DNA of 64,000 nt from Sphagnum magellanicum (taxonomy: Eukaryota; Streptophyta; Sphagnopsida; Sphagnales; Sphagnaceae). Made by a program: the position numbers and the translations under genes. Shown piece by piece: positions 12,936 through 24,595 of this stretch. Each line of letters starts with the position of its first letter. Within the stretch, counting starts at the first letter, position 1. The notes below the pieces were generated by a model. It had not been told where the DNA came from. It saw only the letters and a list, made by a program, of their open reading frames with translations, and did no database searches. The stretch covers positions 1,053,958-1,117,957 of the forward strand of contig CM038913.1 of assembly GCA_021904315.1 (NCBI GenBank). The letters run 5' to 3'.

Positions 12936-13458
12936 TCGCAATTAGTGGCTAATCACCTACTTACATACCCACCCCAAAATTAATCCATTCTGATTAGGTC
13001 TAAAATTGTGTGATGTGGGTACCTGGAGTTTTGCAGAGACCAAAATGGGCAGTCTGATTGGAAGAAGAAGCTTCAAGCGCTGAAGATTGAATGGGGTAAA
13101 ATGGATTTGCAAAGTGATTTAGGGATTTAGGGAGAAAAAGAAAACCCCGCAAGAGAAGAAGAAGACGAAGAAGTAGAGAAAAAAATTTAAAAGTGTTTTA
13201 GATCAACACACTGGTGTTCAGAAACATCATGTTTTGATTAGGGATTTGGGGAAAAAGGATTTCACCCACAGAGAAGCAGTAGAGGAGAAGAAGATTCAAT
13301 GTGTGTTTTCTGGGTTGTTTTGGAGATTGGGTTGTTTTGATTTTTGTGTTTTTCTGTTTGTGCATGTCTCTGCTTTTGTGTTTTGTGGGTTTTAGGGCTT
13401 TTGGTTGTGAGTGTTTTCTTGTGGGAAATTTTCAGAGAGAGAGAAAGAGAGTGAAGTA
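12936..13458 (+). promoter_or_regulatory. Probable promoter and 5' UTR of the PHD/Myb gene
   Basis: The base composition changes near 13000 from repeat to mixed sequence with GAAGAAG and TTTTGTG tracts, ending in an AG-rich leader (GAGAGAGAGAAAGAGAGTG) directly before the ATG. No TATA box is obvious. The limits are inferred from position only. Confidence 0.4.
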
Positions 13459-16400
13459 ATGGCCACACCTCAAGCTTCAGTAGGTCTGGCATGGAAATGG
13501 GTACTGGAGAAATTGGTGGAGCTTCCTGATTTCCGACCTATGTTCCTCAAAGGTGAGAGCTTGTTGTTTCCGCTCTTTTTCTTCTTCATTTGCCCGAGGG
13601 CTTCTCTCTTCTGTTCCACCACACACAAAAATTCCAAGAAATGAAAACAAACTACATAAACTGGCTTAGCCCTAATTCACTTGAGAAATAGTTTCTTTCT
13701 TCTTCACACATCATTTTAGTGCCTAAATTGCAGTTGAAGAAAGAATTCCAAACAATCAGAAGAAAGAATTCTGAATACCCACGTGCTCTCTGGTTCATTA
13801 TCTGGTGAGAGATTGGGTGTAGAAATACAAGATTTGGAAAAGAGAGACACCATCAATCACATTGTGGCTTTCCATGGTTTTTTTTCTTGGGGGGGCGGAG
13901 GGAGATAATAGCCTACTTTGCTTGGCTTTTAAGAGTTTTCAAATGGTGTAAAAAAAAATGCAGACATTATAGCACATGTCCCAGATATAGAGGAGGCACA
14001 ATGCCATTCCTTACTAGAGCGAGTAGCCATTCGGTACCTGGAAGAGTTGGTTATGACAAATCAACTTGATGCCCGAGCTATTCCACTGCTCAAGCTGCTG
14101 ATAGGGCAAGGTTCCAGAGACCCATCCACAGGAGTGGCAGCAACCATGGAAAACCGATTCAGTAGGGAGCTTCTTCTGCAGGTGCAGACAGAGGTAAATG
14201 TTTTTGAGCTTTTTTCTTTGGAAACTGATTCATTCTGAACTTACTCTAAATCAAGTTCAGCATAAAAGAGACTCTTTTCAGTTTCAGTGTCAAAGAGACC
14301 CTTTTTTATTTCTGTTTTCTATTCAAGATTTCCACTGGTTGGTTGGGGGATTGTACATGAGTTGTTTCATCAGTTTTGCAGAAAAGAAACTGCAGCATAA
14401 AACTCCCACAACCTTTTCATGTCTAGAAGTCTTGTAACTATGAGTTATGATGTTTACCTTTGAATTGCAGGCTGTTTTATCCATCTTGAGGAGGCCATCT
14501 CCCATGGCAAAGAAAGACTGGGCAGCTTATGCAAGTGCCTTAGACCATGTATTCCCCGAGGGTCAAGAAGAGCCGCATCTTATAGATCGTCGTAAAGAGC
14601 TTGCTCTGCTTCTCATGGTACACTGCAATTTCCTGGCATAGAGTTTTGCATTCTCCTCTTTCTGAACAGCAGTTTGTTCTTTACTTGGCACACTGCACCT
14701 GGCCTTCTGGAACCCTGACCAAAAATTGTGATCTCTCTTGGCTTGTGTTGTGTGATGCTTTGTGGGTATCAGGCGAAGAATCAAACAAATGAAATCCTTG
14801 CTAGATATTTAGCGAAGCATCCTCTCAATAAATTGAAGACAGATCTATGTGCCTTTGTGGCAGATAGGAAGTCATCCTTTGGGAGCAGTTTCTTGAACCA
14901 GGTGAGAGAAAGACGTCAGGTTTTGAAAGAGTGCAAAAAGTTGTCTTTTGAGCTAAACCTAAACTTTCTGAACTACTGGGTCTTTTGTTAGTACTATGCA
15001 AGATGGTGAATTGTTCTGAGCTTTGAATGAAACTGGAATTCTCAGGCTGAAGTAGCATTTGAGTTTCCTGTGTGTAGCTTTCGAAGGATGTATTGGTGGG
15101 CAATGCACCATCCTTTTCAGGCATTTCAGTGAAAGAGCATGTGGCAGCAGTGGTGGGTGCACATGAGATGCGTGAAATTGTGGGCACCGCCACAAATTCT
15201 TCTGATGGTGCTGAGAGTTTCGGAAGAGAGGAAAACTGCAATAAGGAAGTGCAGTCCTTGAGAATGAGAAGGGAGAGAAACACTTGCACAGAGCATGAGG
15301 ATTCCCATCAGCAAGTAGCAAAGGCTTTGGGAAGAAGTGGAAGGAGGAGGAAGCTATTGGATTTGGAGGACCAAAATGAGCATGAGGAAGACTACAACAA
15401 GGAAGCACAGTCCTTGAGAATGAGACATGAAACAAATGCTGGCAGCACCGGGCAAGAGGAGTCTGATCAGCAGCAACCTGGGGACTCGGAGAAGCAACAA
15501 CAGAAAGCTTTGGGAAGAAGTGGAAGGAGGATGCTACGGGATTCGGAAGACTCTACCCAACCAGAGGAAGTAACCCAGCTTGAGAAACATCAAAGGGTGA
15601 AAAAAAACAAGACAATCTCTGTGGATGCCTCTGCCGATCACCATAATGTGAGTCCCGTGGAGCGTCCAAAGGAAGCTGCTACCCAAGTAAGACATGAAAA
15701 ATTCCAGAGCTTCTTTGCAGACTTGTGTAATAGATCCAAGGAACAGAGGTGTTCTCATTTGACTGGCATTAGTGTTGGAGCTGAAGTCAAGAACTCCCCG
15801 ACATCACAAGTGCCATCCCACAAGTATGTCGTTCCTGAGGATGTAAATTCGGATGATGACACACTGGTACTCTCTTGATACCTTCTCTTTGGCAACCCAA
15901 GAGGCAGGCATGCCTGCATTCAACAGTATTGAAGAATAACTTGTGCTCTCCAGTATTTCAAAATCCTTCTACTAGTTTTTCACAAGTGGGTGTGCCTGAC
16001 TATGCAGATAGTGCCAAAGGTAAGCACTGGTGATGATGATCAGATGGATTCCCTCAAGAATGCTGCTAGTCATGACAAGCCTGAACTGCACCAAGCAGAA
16101 GATGATGGAACTCATGAGAGGGGTGGTAGACTGGGAGACGAAAGTGAAATGAGAGAATGCGACACAATGGAACATATCGAGATTGGGAGTGACGACCATG
16201 AGGATCTCTGCCATAAGTGTGAGGAAGGTGGTGAATTGCTGTGCTGTGATGGATGCCCCATTGCAATGCATGCTGACTGCCTGGAGATTCTCGGGTTAAA
16301 GATACCTGGTCCTGAGGATGACTGGTTTTGCCCCATCTGTGCAGACAAAATGGCTGAAGAGCTTCTTGCCGATGTGAAGCAGGTTTGCTCTTTTGCCTAT

Positions 16401-18033
16401 GAAGGGCAGGCTTTTCTTCCTTGACACCTGGAGGCAAACACTTTGTTTGACATTATTGTGTGCACATTTCGTTTTGCAAGACTCCTTGGAGTGACCCATG
16501 TCCTGAAAGGCAGAATCTAATAAGGTAGTGGAATCACCATGTTATGCAGGCAGCAGCTGATGCAAAGGTAGCAAAGGAAGCATTCATAAGAGAGATTTCA
16601 AAGAAACGTAATCACAGTCAGGGTGATGATCCCTTGCAACCTAAAGGACTGCTCCACAAATTAGCAGATAATTATGTGGTCAAATCTAAGAGTCCACATG
16701 TGGCTATTTCTGATGACACTGGCAACAGAAGTCCCTCACAGTACAGGCATGAAGAAGTACTCCACTCAAAGGAATTGAGAACAGAACCTGTGGATGGCAC
16801 ATTGTTCCCCTCTACATCTAAGGATGCAAAGGCTCATCGTCAAAAATCAAGAAACTGGGTGCGAGAGTCCAGTAGTGGAGATGACTCAGAAAATGTTGCA
16901 CACAGAGGGGGATCAAATGTTGGTTATGTTGAGAAGCGAGTGAGTCTTGAGAAATCCCTGGTTAGTGAACGTACAAACATTGACAAGCATGGTCATTTGA
17001 GGGGGGATCATGATGCTGATGCAGGTCACCCGTCCACCAGCAAGTTTGAAGCAGTGAAAAGGAAAAACAAGGAGCAAGTTATTAGAGGTGGAAGTTTGCA
17101 CACTTGCAACTCCAAAAAGCTTCAGAATAGCACTGGTGGCAGTGCACTTGCAGATGGGCAGCAAGTGAGGCGGTCATCTTTGGAGACTCGAAAGTCGGTT
17201 TCTGGGAATGAGGGCAGGCCTCAGGTTGCGCCACATGTGTCTGGAGGTGATGAAGGAGGAACAGTTTCTGGAGCCAATAAGGAGGTTGAAGACAACCATG
17301 ATGTCGACTCAGAAGAAGAGCATGGTGATGGCAAAGCTAGTGGGCGAAATCTCAAGCCATTCTTCAGGTAAAGAATTAGTGTGATATTTTTCAACTGAGG
17401 TTCCTCTTTCTTGTGAGTTGGCATTGTCATCTAGTCCTTGTTCATGTTTTTGTTGAGCTAGCCAGCATCATGGCTTCAGTCTCATGTACCCATTCCTTCC
17501 AATCTTGGGACAGAAACTCAGCACATTGGTTAATGTCTGGGGAGGTTTCTCCATACTTATGCAGCTGCTGTGTCTTGTAGGAATGGAACGTCACACATGA
17601 GAAAGGATAGGGACTGTTTTAGGGTGTGTTGCATTTCCAAGAGTAGCAGTTTGATGGTGCCAAAGTGTTTGTATTGACTGCAGTGGGCGACGCCAAATTC
17701 CGGGTCTACGCAGGAAGGTCCTTCCTTGGACCAAGATGGAAGAGGAGGTCTTAATGGTCTGCCATCACCTGCTTTCTCTCTCTTCCCTTCTTATCATCAA
17801 TATTTTCGGTTTCTACATACATTGTTGTCTTCTGATAATAGGAGGGAGTTGAAATAAACAAAATTGGTTTGGTTTTGGGGATGCAGGAGGGAGTGAAACG
17901 GTTCTCCAATGATGGCCTTTATGGATTTCAATGGAAGCGTATTGCAGAGTTTGGCTATGGTAAGTTTGATCCAAGCCGTACGACAGTTGATCTGAAGGAT
18001 AAGTGGCGCAATCTACTGAAGGGCGTCTCATGA
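13459..18033 (+). CDS. PHD-finger protein with C-terminal telobox-type Myb/SANT domain
   Basis: Nine exons: 13459-13552, 13964-14193, 14471-14617, 14773-14901, 15078-15866, 16008-16382, 16550-17367, 17684-17756 and 17887-18033. All have GT-AG borders and all phases close, giving 933 aa. Residues 1 to about 200 are a helical N-terminal region (WKWVLEKLVELPDF, HVPDIEEAQCHSLLERVAIRYLEEL). A canonical C4HC3 PHD finger lies at about 531-574: CHKCEEGGELLCCDGC, then HADC, then WFCPIC. The Myb/SANT domain occupies about 874-930: VLPWTKMEEEVLMEGVKRF, then FQWKRIAEFG, ending VDLKDKWRNLLKG, the helix signature of plant telomere-repeat-binding Myb proteins. PHD fingers of this type usually read histone H3 tails, and this Myb type binds AAACCCTAA-like DNA, so a nuclear chromatin reader is likely. 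Exon 5 holds an internal duplication (KE.QSLRMR ... KALGRSGRR). No close named ortholog is assigned. Confidence 0.9.
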
Positions 18034-19640
18034 TTATTTTTGGCTTGATACTAACTCTTGCTTCCATACAAGAAATGACTTTACCCACCCATGTGATTCT
18101 TCAACCCTGCGAGAAGTGATTACCCTGGCAACCCTTTTCTTCTGTCTGAGAAGATGGGAATTGGGTTTTTGCAGTTAGTGTTGTATTTGCAAATGCCACA
18201 TGCATTTTTTAGCTCATGACAACCTGTGGTGGTGAATACAATTAGCCTTGTTTTGTTGCCTGTTCTTAAGCTGGTTGTTTTGCAGCAGTTGATTAGTAGT
18301 GCCATCATGCTTGTGTATGTTTTACAACTGAATTTGTAGTACAGTTTGTCTGGATGGCATCTCTCTCCCTGGTTTTTTCACAAAATGGAAGACTTTTGAT
18401 GCCGTTTTTTCAGAGCCAAGCATGAACTTTATCTATCTGTTGTATGAATGCTTGATGGGATGATGACTCTTTCGGGAGCATAGAAGAAGCTGTGATTTTT
18501 ACATGTTGATAGGCTTGGATTTAGCAAGTTTGGAAATCTGTTACCAAATTTGCACACCAAGAAGAGGTGCCTCTTTTTGCAATGCTGGTGAGGATTTCTT
18601 AGGGAGAAGAACTAGGTGTGTGGCCACTAATCTTTGGAATTTGTGAGGTGTAAATTGGAACCTGGAACCTACTAGCATGCTGGTGGATGGCTTTGCTGGA
18701 ATCCTTGTGACCTAAAGCTCAAAAGAAGAGCTGTTGCAAGAGTCATTCTCTGTAGTGTTGATAGACACAGAATCAGTCTCCTTTGAGCTGTGTACCCTGG
18801 CATATCTTGTTCTCATGTTCTAGGTTTCTGCAAAGATGGATAGAGATTTATTAGCACTGCCACCTCCTGGATACCTATTAGCCTCCAATCCCCAATGCGA
18901 TCAAGCTCCAAAGGCAGGCATGTTAACACACATTAATGGATAGTCCTGAAATGCAATGGATCTTGGTCCACCATCATGGCAATCTCATGGCAATCCAATC
19001 TCTTTCTTTTGGTGGACTTCCATCAAGCATTTTCTGGAAGTATCAGTTCAAAGCTTTTTTGGGCCGCTGAAGTCCTGTTACGATAAAATTCAAGTTGGGA
19101 TTTTTTTTCTCACCCAATTTTGTTTCTTTGTTTATAATGTGTAATATGGATTTCACTCTGATTCTTTTTCTAACTGTGAAGGAGCATGATGGTAAGTACA
19201 TGAAGTTCACTTAGATAAATCACTGTGCAATATGGATTGAGGATGATCATTAGTCCATTTTTTCTTTAAATTATGGTGATGGATTGATCTCATGAGCATT
19301 CAAATGGAGACAGTGAGCACAAGCGCACTAAACAAAGAAATGAAATCAGTATAATAATGTTAAGTTAAAATGTGATGCACCCTTGTTCTTAGCTTCAGAG
19401 GCATTCTTGATTTGTCTTCTGCAATATGGAAACATATAATAAGATAAATGCTTTCCATGGACGGCATCTTGAACCTCAATTTCATGCAGTAATAATTCAG
19501 AGCTTGTTGAGGATTCTCCTTTTCCATCATGACCTACTTGTTGAATTCCCAACCCTGATAATAACTCTATTGTTATAAGGTGGGGAAGGATTGCATTGCT
19601 GCAAATTGGAGATTGACAGATTGCCAGATTTGTGCTGATA
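18034..19640. other. 3' UTR of the PHD/Myb gene and intergenic DNA
   Basis: The first few hundred bases likely hold the 3' UTR. The rest is of mixed composition with no convincing exon, RNA gene or repeat. Confidence 0.4.
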
Positions 19641-19643
19641 TTA

Positions 19644-19962
19644 GAGCATCTCCACTGGCACTCAGTATGTGACCATGCTGCACTGGAAATCTTGGATGAG
19701 GTACAGCATCAAACCAAATGTATTCACTGGAAGACTGCTGTGACCCTGAAAAAATGCACAGCCTTCAGAGTCCTGGAGGAGCTCCACAACAGTCTAATTA
19801 ACACAATTAGATTGGTCCAGGTGGGTTGCTATCAGTAGTCTCCCACCTATTTGCAGTCCCAATTTCAGTTTTATGGGTGGTGTTGGGGAAAAGAAAAGTA
19901 ACTAAAACTTGGATGTGAGAAATATTTTTGCAGAGTCATACTGAGCACCCCTGGAGATGCTC
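19644..19962. mobile_element. PIF/Harbinger-like MITE, copy 1
   Basis: This 319-bp non-coding element begins GAGCATCTCC and ends GGAGATGCTC. It is flanked by the 3-bp direct repeat TTA on each side (19641-19643 and 19963-19965), the duplication typical of PIF/Harbinger elements. The second copy at 40521-40908 shares its ends and a run of more than 100 bp next to the right end, including CACCTATTTGC, TATGGGTGG and CTTGGATGTGA. No coding capacity is seen. Confidence 0.88.
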
Positions 19963-19965
19963 TTA

Positions 19966-20732
19966 CATTCTTACCCTTTTAAACCTTACTTGTATATTTT
20001 ACGGACCCAAAGCACATCATCAACAACAAGAGAAAGGAAATCATGGAGCTAACACCAAAATCCCAACAACACTGCTCCCCAAAAACCCCATCTGCAGCAA
20101 CAACTCTGAAGCAACTATGGAATTCAAATCAGAAGTGATTCTTTTCTGCAAATCCACAGAAGATTAGTATACAAATGTTTTCTGTGTCATGGATTGCACT
20201 CTTGGGAGCTTGAAGAAGAAACTCTTTGAATTTCAAACTTTCACCACCTACCAAGAGTTATTCATCATAGGTGAAATGCCTAGCAGACAACAACATTCAG
20301 ACAAAGCACTTGACTGAGAATTCTGAAGTTCTGCACCCCTGAAATCCTCTGAAATCAGGGGAAACCTATCAATCAACAGTGTGTAACTATCTATCAAAAA
20401 ACAATAGCAAAGGTCAGAAGTAGGTAGTAGCTTGAAGTGTTCTAGGGCAAGTTGTTGTGTGCATGTTGTTCAAGAATCAAAATTGTTCTTTCTTGCAGAA
20501 CAAAAAGGGTGGAGATCCAAGACCTGTACATCTGATGGTTTCAGAAAAGGTATGGGGGATTCATTCATGTAACAACTCGACTGTGCAAAGATGGAGCTCA
20601 CTCACCAATAAATGCTCATGATGTTTCTCCAGCAGCAGCATCTTTGTCAGCAGAAAGAGAGAAAGATGGGTAAAGCCATCTCAATCTTCTTCTTCTTGGA
20701 GCTGGTTCAGCATTCAATGGAATCTGGAGTTT
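19966..20732. other. Intergenic DNA and probable TAF9 3' UTR
   Basis: Nothing coding was recognised. The part nearest 20733 should be the 3' UTR of the minus-strand TAF9 gene; it contains short CAGCAG runs. Confidence 0.4.
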
Positions 20733-21495
20733 TTAGGTTTTGGGTCTTTTTGCAGCAGCAGCAATAGAGAAGGAGACTTTGTGACCATCTTGATCAGATT
20801 TCTGCAAATGTGTAGGTTGATGCAGTAACGAGGAGGCATTGTTCACATCTTTGGGGGAAGTGTCGTGGTGGGCTTTGGAGTTGTTTCCATCACCTTCTTC
20901 CCATTCCATTTCGTCTTCTTCCTCTTCTTCCATTTCACGAAACGTTCGAGTGGGTACTGCAAGCTGGTAGTTTGGGGCAATCAGAGTGTTGTTGAGCTCA
21001 GGTGGCAAGGCAATGCCTGGAGCTCCAATGATCTTGGGCAATGGAATACTGTTCCTCACCTTCGCCAACTCCACCAATGTCTGATTTGTTTGTGCAGCAG
21101 CCCCAAACAATATGATGAAGAAACCCCAAGACCAAAACTGGAATCCTGCATCCAAGAATGCATGCAACCACAACAGCAGCAGCACAAAGAAGGAAGTAGA
21201 AGAAGAAGAAGGTTTTGTAACGACAACACAACGTACGTACCTCGCGGGGAGGTGGCTGCGAGAAGGAGAAGTTGACACGAGATTGAATGGCCAGCTTCAC
21301 ATCATCACGATCGATGCTTGGCTTTCCAGCATGCTCTGAGTATGTCTGTGCATCACCCAGTACATCCACCACATACCTGTACCACAGATCCAGGAACTGG
21401 TTCACAACCCGCGGCTCATGATGCTCTACTCCCATTGATCGCAGTATCGATCTCACCAGCTTCGCATCCCTGGGCACCTCATCATCTTCCCCCAT
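20733..21495 (-). CDS. TAF9: TAF9-like subunit of TFIID/SAGA (histone-fold protein)
   Basis: Two exons, 21495-21241 and 21080-20733, encode 200 aa. The splice joins SQPPPRE to [10 protein letters not shown], exactly as in plant TAF9, with GT-AG borders. Residues 1 to about 80 form the histone fold ([57 protein letters not shown]). The conserved segment [17 protein letters not shown] and [10 protein letters not shown] follows, then an acidic stretch ([17 protein letters not shown]) and a basic end. Arabidopsis TAF9 is about 180 aa, so the length is normal. TAF9 pairs with TAF6 through the histone fold in TFIID and SAGA-type coactivators and acts in the nucleus at RNA polymerase II promoters. 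A telobox cluster sits about 135 bp upstream of the ATG. Confidence 0.95.
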
Positions 21496-21630
21496 CTCCC
21501 TATCTATCTATCTGTCTCTCTTGCTTCTCTTTCCACTAAGAAAACCCTTTTGCCTTGGTCCCTGCAAAACCCACAATCGCAAGATTCGGTCGAGGACCAG
21601 TGCTCACAGTTGGACGGAAGCCTCTTCCGC

Positions 21631-21653
21631 TAGGGTTAGGGTTTAGGGTTTAA
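21631..21653 (-). promoter_or_regulatory. Telobox cluster upstream of TAF9
   Basis: On the minus strand the block reads as AAACCCTAAACCCTAACCC-like sequence, three overlapping teloboxes. It lies about 135 bp upstream of the TAF9 ATG. Teloboxes are known near plant genes for translation and basal machinery and are bound by Myb-type telomere-repeat-binding proteins. Confidence 0.6.
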
Positions 21654-22003
21654 GACAGCCCACGAGCTTCGAATGTCAGCTTGCTTGGGAAGAGAAAAGA
21701 GAGGAGAAATGTGCAATGCGCGAGCAATGCTCTGACTTCTACTGCAGAGGAATTGAAAGCCAGGAAACTTCTCCTCCATCACAACCGAAAACCCAGAAAG
21801 AACAAGAATCCCTCTCCCCACTTGCAGCTTTTATACCTCTGGAGACAGGAGTCTTTCTTTCCCTCGCACTCATCTTGAAGAAAACCAACCGGTGAATTGT
21901 TCTGTCTCTATGTCTCTATGTCTCTATCTCTCTTTTCAGGTGATGGACAACAACAGCGATTCCTTATATTGTTTCGCAATGGTTTTTCTTTGTAAGGACT
22001 TGG

Positions 22004-22024
22004 GGATTTAGGGTTTAGGGTTTT
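22004..22024 (-). promoter_or_regulatory. Second telobox cluster
   Basis: TTTAGGGTTTAGGGTTTT on the plus strand, about 510 bp upstream of the TAF9 start codon. Function is inferred from motif only. Confidence 0.4.
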
Positions 22025-22660
22025 AACCAACAAGTTGATGATCAAAGGCTCCTCCTGCTGCTGAGAAAGTGAGTAACATCTGTCTGGCACTCAGAAAAAG
22101 AGCAACGGTTGGAGAGAAAAGAAAAAAAATTCATGTTTTTATCACTCCCCTGAAGAAAAAGTTCACACAATTTGTGTGTGTGTGTGTGTGATGTCATTGT
22201 TTGTTAAGGTTCTTTGTTCTTTTGCTACAGTGTACCTACACAAGAGAGATTCAAGCAAATTTCCAGAGCAAATGGAACAACATAATTTGGAATTTTACAA
22301 ACCAGATCTTCAGCTTCCAAGAGGAGCAGAGATGACCATGGACTCAAAGAGGGATCGAGAGTAGTAGATTTGGGCTGACCTCTACAAAATCTTTATGTTG
22401 AGTTTCTGTTGCATCTCTGGAAGCAAAGGGAAGACTCAGTTATGATGTCAGTCAAGTCAGTTAGCACTCAAGAGACATGGCTAATCAAGCGAGAAAGGAA
22501 GGTCTCAGTATGATTATCAATAATTATCAACACTACCCCCCCACCATCAGAGGGATGCAAGAATGGAAGAAGAAGAAGAAGAAGAAGAATGGTGGCTTGA
22601 TTTGACTTCTTTTATTTTTTCAATAGCTGAATTCTAATTTTGGAGGGAGGGGGATTTGCA

Positions 22661-24595
22661 TCATGCTGAGATGCTACATCGACTTTCAGCCTCATCATAA
22701 AGGAATGTATAGTTTTGGACACCAAGAGTGCGGAAGTAGCAACCTTCCGTGCTTTCATAAGCATACTCCTGCTTCGTTGAGGCTAAGCCACTGATGACAC
22801 CCTTGGGGGAGATGATGAGCTCCCCTTGTGAGTGTTGCTTGTTTTTGAGAGAATTGAACGAGGAGGTGCTTCTTCTTCCTGGCACTAGCAGACCTGCCAG
22901 AGTTGATTGGGATTGCTGGTCTTGTTCAAAAGAATGATCGATACTTGCATTGATGAACACACTCCCATCAGGTTCAGAGACTTGATAGTAGACTAATGTC
23001 AAAGGGAAGTGATATGAGCTATGGTCGTAAGCAACGTCTTTCACTGGTGAATTCACAACTACTTTGCTGTCGGTATGTGTGTGCTGATGTATCACACTGA
23101 AGTTTGAATCCTCTGTAAACACGAGCAGATTCGAAAATCTGAAAGAATAAGTAGCACTGGAAGTCAAATTCCCGAGCGAAGATTCGACATACCCTTTGTA
23201 TGAAATTGTTCTTGAAGCTTTGGTGAGGAACGAGCCATCTAATCCTTTGAAATCACTCTTGAGAGTGGAAGTTAAAGCAGGTGCAAAATACTCAACGAGA
23301 GCACCCTCTGTGCGCTCCAGGGATTTGTCAAGCCAAAGATGAAGATTTGCACCCAAAAGCCATGTCTGCAATGCATTGGTGACAGTTATAGAGAAGATGT
23401 GCTTTTTCCCATCAAGCAATGTTCCAAGAAAGGGAGTGATGTCCGCATCATAGGATGGGAGATTGAATGATCCAATTGCTGAAACTGGGCGCCAGAAATA
23501 AGGATCTACACCTCCTGTGTAGATCACTGGAAATGGAAAAACAGCTGCAGCTAAAGCTCCATCAATAAATACTACCACTTCCCGAAAGCTTCCATTGCCA
23601 GGAATCCCTGTGAGATTGTTGGCTTCGAGCCAAACATTGGGAGGATTGGTATACCAAAACTCATCATCTCCATGGAAGGAGACACAGATTTCAAGCACTG
23701 CTTTGTATGCATTTGTGGGTGTTTGAATGGCTTCTGACCGAATGTCTGATTCATTTTGCAACTGGAACCAGTACCCACCTTGGAGAGGTGATGGGAGAGT
23801 GAAAGGTATGATCAGATCTGCAACTCCTCCGTAGTTGCTGCTGCTTTCTTCTTGAGGAGTTGTTGATGATTCTGGTTGTTGATCTCCAGTATAGAAATGA
23901 ACAGAAATTGTCACATTGTATATTCCTGTATATGTTTTGTCCACCACATTCGCCAACTCAACAACCACAGTTTGAGGTTGCTTCAAGAGAGATGAGTATC
24001 TGGTGATGTCTTTCTCCACATCCCAGACAATTCCTTGTGGTGATGGTTCAGCTGTACATGTTCGAAAAATCTCCACTCCACTCAACCAAACTGCAGAGAT
24101 TCTGTCAAACTGTCGGCCTTTGCATGTTGCATGCCATTTCAAAATCACCTTGCTCCACTCCTGTCCTCCGCCACAGTTTGATGGTGGCTGGTATTGGGTT
24201 ATGGTTGGTGGATCATTTATAGTATTAGCAAACAGATGCTGATGTAGCAACACAGAAGAGCAGGATTCAGTGGTACCTGGAAGAACATCTATGGGTTTGG
24301 TGACTTCAAAAAACACATGAGTGTCTTGGAGTCCTTCTTCTGCAAACTCAAGCTGATGATGATGTGTAGTAGTGAACAACTTTGAAGCTTTTGGAAAACT
24401 ATGGGTTGTTTTCACTACTGCAGTTGCTTCACAATCAGTACTGAAGCTCAAGAGGAGAAGCAGGAGGAGGAAGCAGAGCTTGGAAGGTCCTCTTCGCTGT
24501 TGAAGAAACCTCCAACAGGAAACTGTTGGCAGGTTCCTGATGATTACATGCTTCTCCTCCTCCACTTCTTGTCCTTGAGCTTGCTGCATTTCCAT
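22661..24595 (-). CDS. Peptide-N4-(N-acetyl-beta-glucosaminyl)asparagine amidase A (PNGase A)-like protein
   Basis: A single uninterrupted exon of 644 aa starts at the first in-frame ATG (24595); the upstream in-frame GTG is not a likely start. A hydrophobic segment near residues 39-57 (KLCFLLLLLLLSFSTDC) is a probable signal peptide or anchor after a charged N-terminus. The mature part has the PNGase A pattern: VFFEVTKPIDV, QYQPPSNC, WSKVILKWHATCKGRQFDR, VWLSGVEIFRTCTAEP, GIVWDVEKDITRYSSLL, DKTYTGIYNVTISVHFY, and later NNLTGIPGNGSFREVVVFIDG. Family members release N-glycans, including plant core-fucosylated ones, from secreted glycopeptides in the acidic endomembrane or apoplast space. Several N-x-S/T sites agree with secretion. 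Activity on a particular substrate cannot be read from the sequence. Confidence 0.93.
   Translation of the reverse strand: MEMQQAQGQEVEEEKHVIIRNLPTVSCWRFLQQRRGPSKLCFLLLLLLLSFSTDCEATAVVKTTHSFPKASKLFTTTHHHQLEFAEEGLQDTHVFFEVTKPIDVLPGTTESCSSVLLHQHLFANTINDPPTITQYQPPSNCGGGQEWSKVILKWHATCKGRQFDRISAVWLSGVEIFRTCTAEPSPQGIVWDVEKDITRYSSLLKQPQTVVVELANVVDKTYTGIYNVTISVHFYTGDQQPESSTTPQEESSSNYGGVADLIIPFTLPSPLQGGYWFQLQNESDIRSEAIQTPTNAYKAVLEICVSFHGDDEFWYTNPPNVWLEANNLTGIPGNGSFREVVVFIDGALAAAVFPFPVIYTGGVDPYFWRPVSAIGSFNLPSYDADITPFLGTLLDGKKHIFSITVTNALQTWLLGANLHLWLDKSLERTEGALVEYFAPALTSTLKSDFKGLDGSFLTKASRTISYKGYVESSLGNLTSSATYSFRFSNLLVFTEDSNFSVIHQHTHTDSKVVVNSPVKDVAYDHSSYHFPLTLVYYQVSEPDGSVFINASIDHSFEQDQQSQSTLAGLLVPGRRSTSSFNSLKNKQHSQGELIISPKGVISGLASTKQEYAYESTEGCYFRTLGVQNYTFLYDEAESRCSISA

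Larger units (their letters stand above)
21496..22660. other. TAF9 promoter/5' UTR side and PNGase 3' flank
   Basis: The region holds two telobox clusters (21631-21653 and 22004-22024), a GT microsatellite (22174-22190) and a GAA run (22568-22588). Both neighbouring genes are on the minus strand, so this includes the TAF9 promoter and the 3' UTR of the PNGase A-like gene. No further gene was recognised. Confidence 0.45.
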
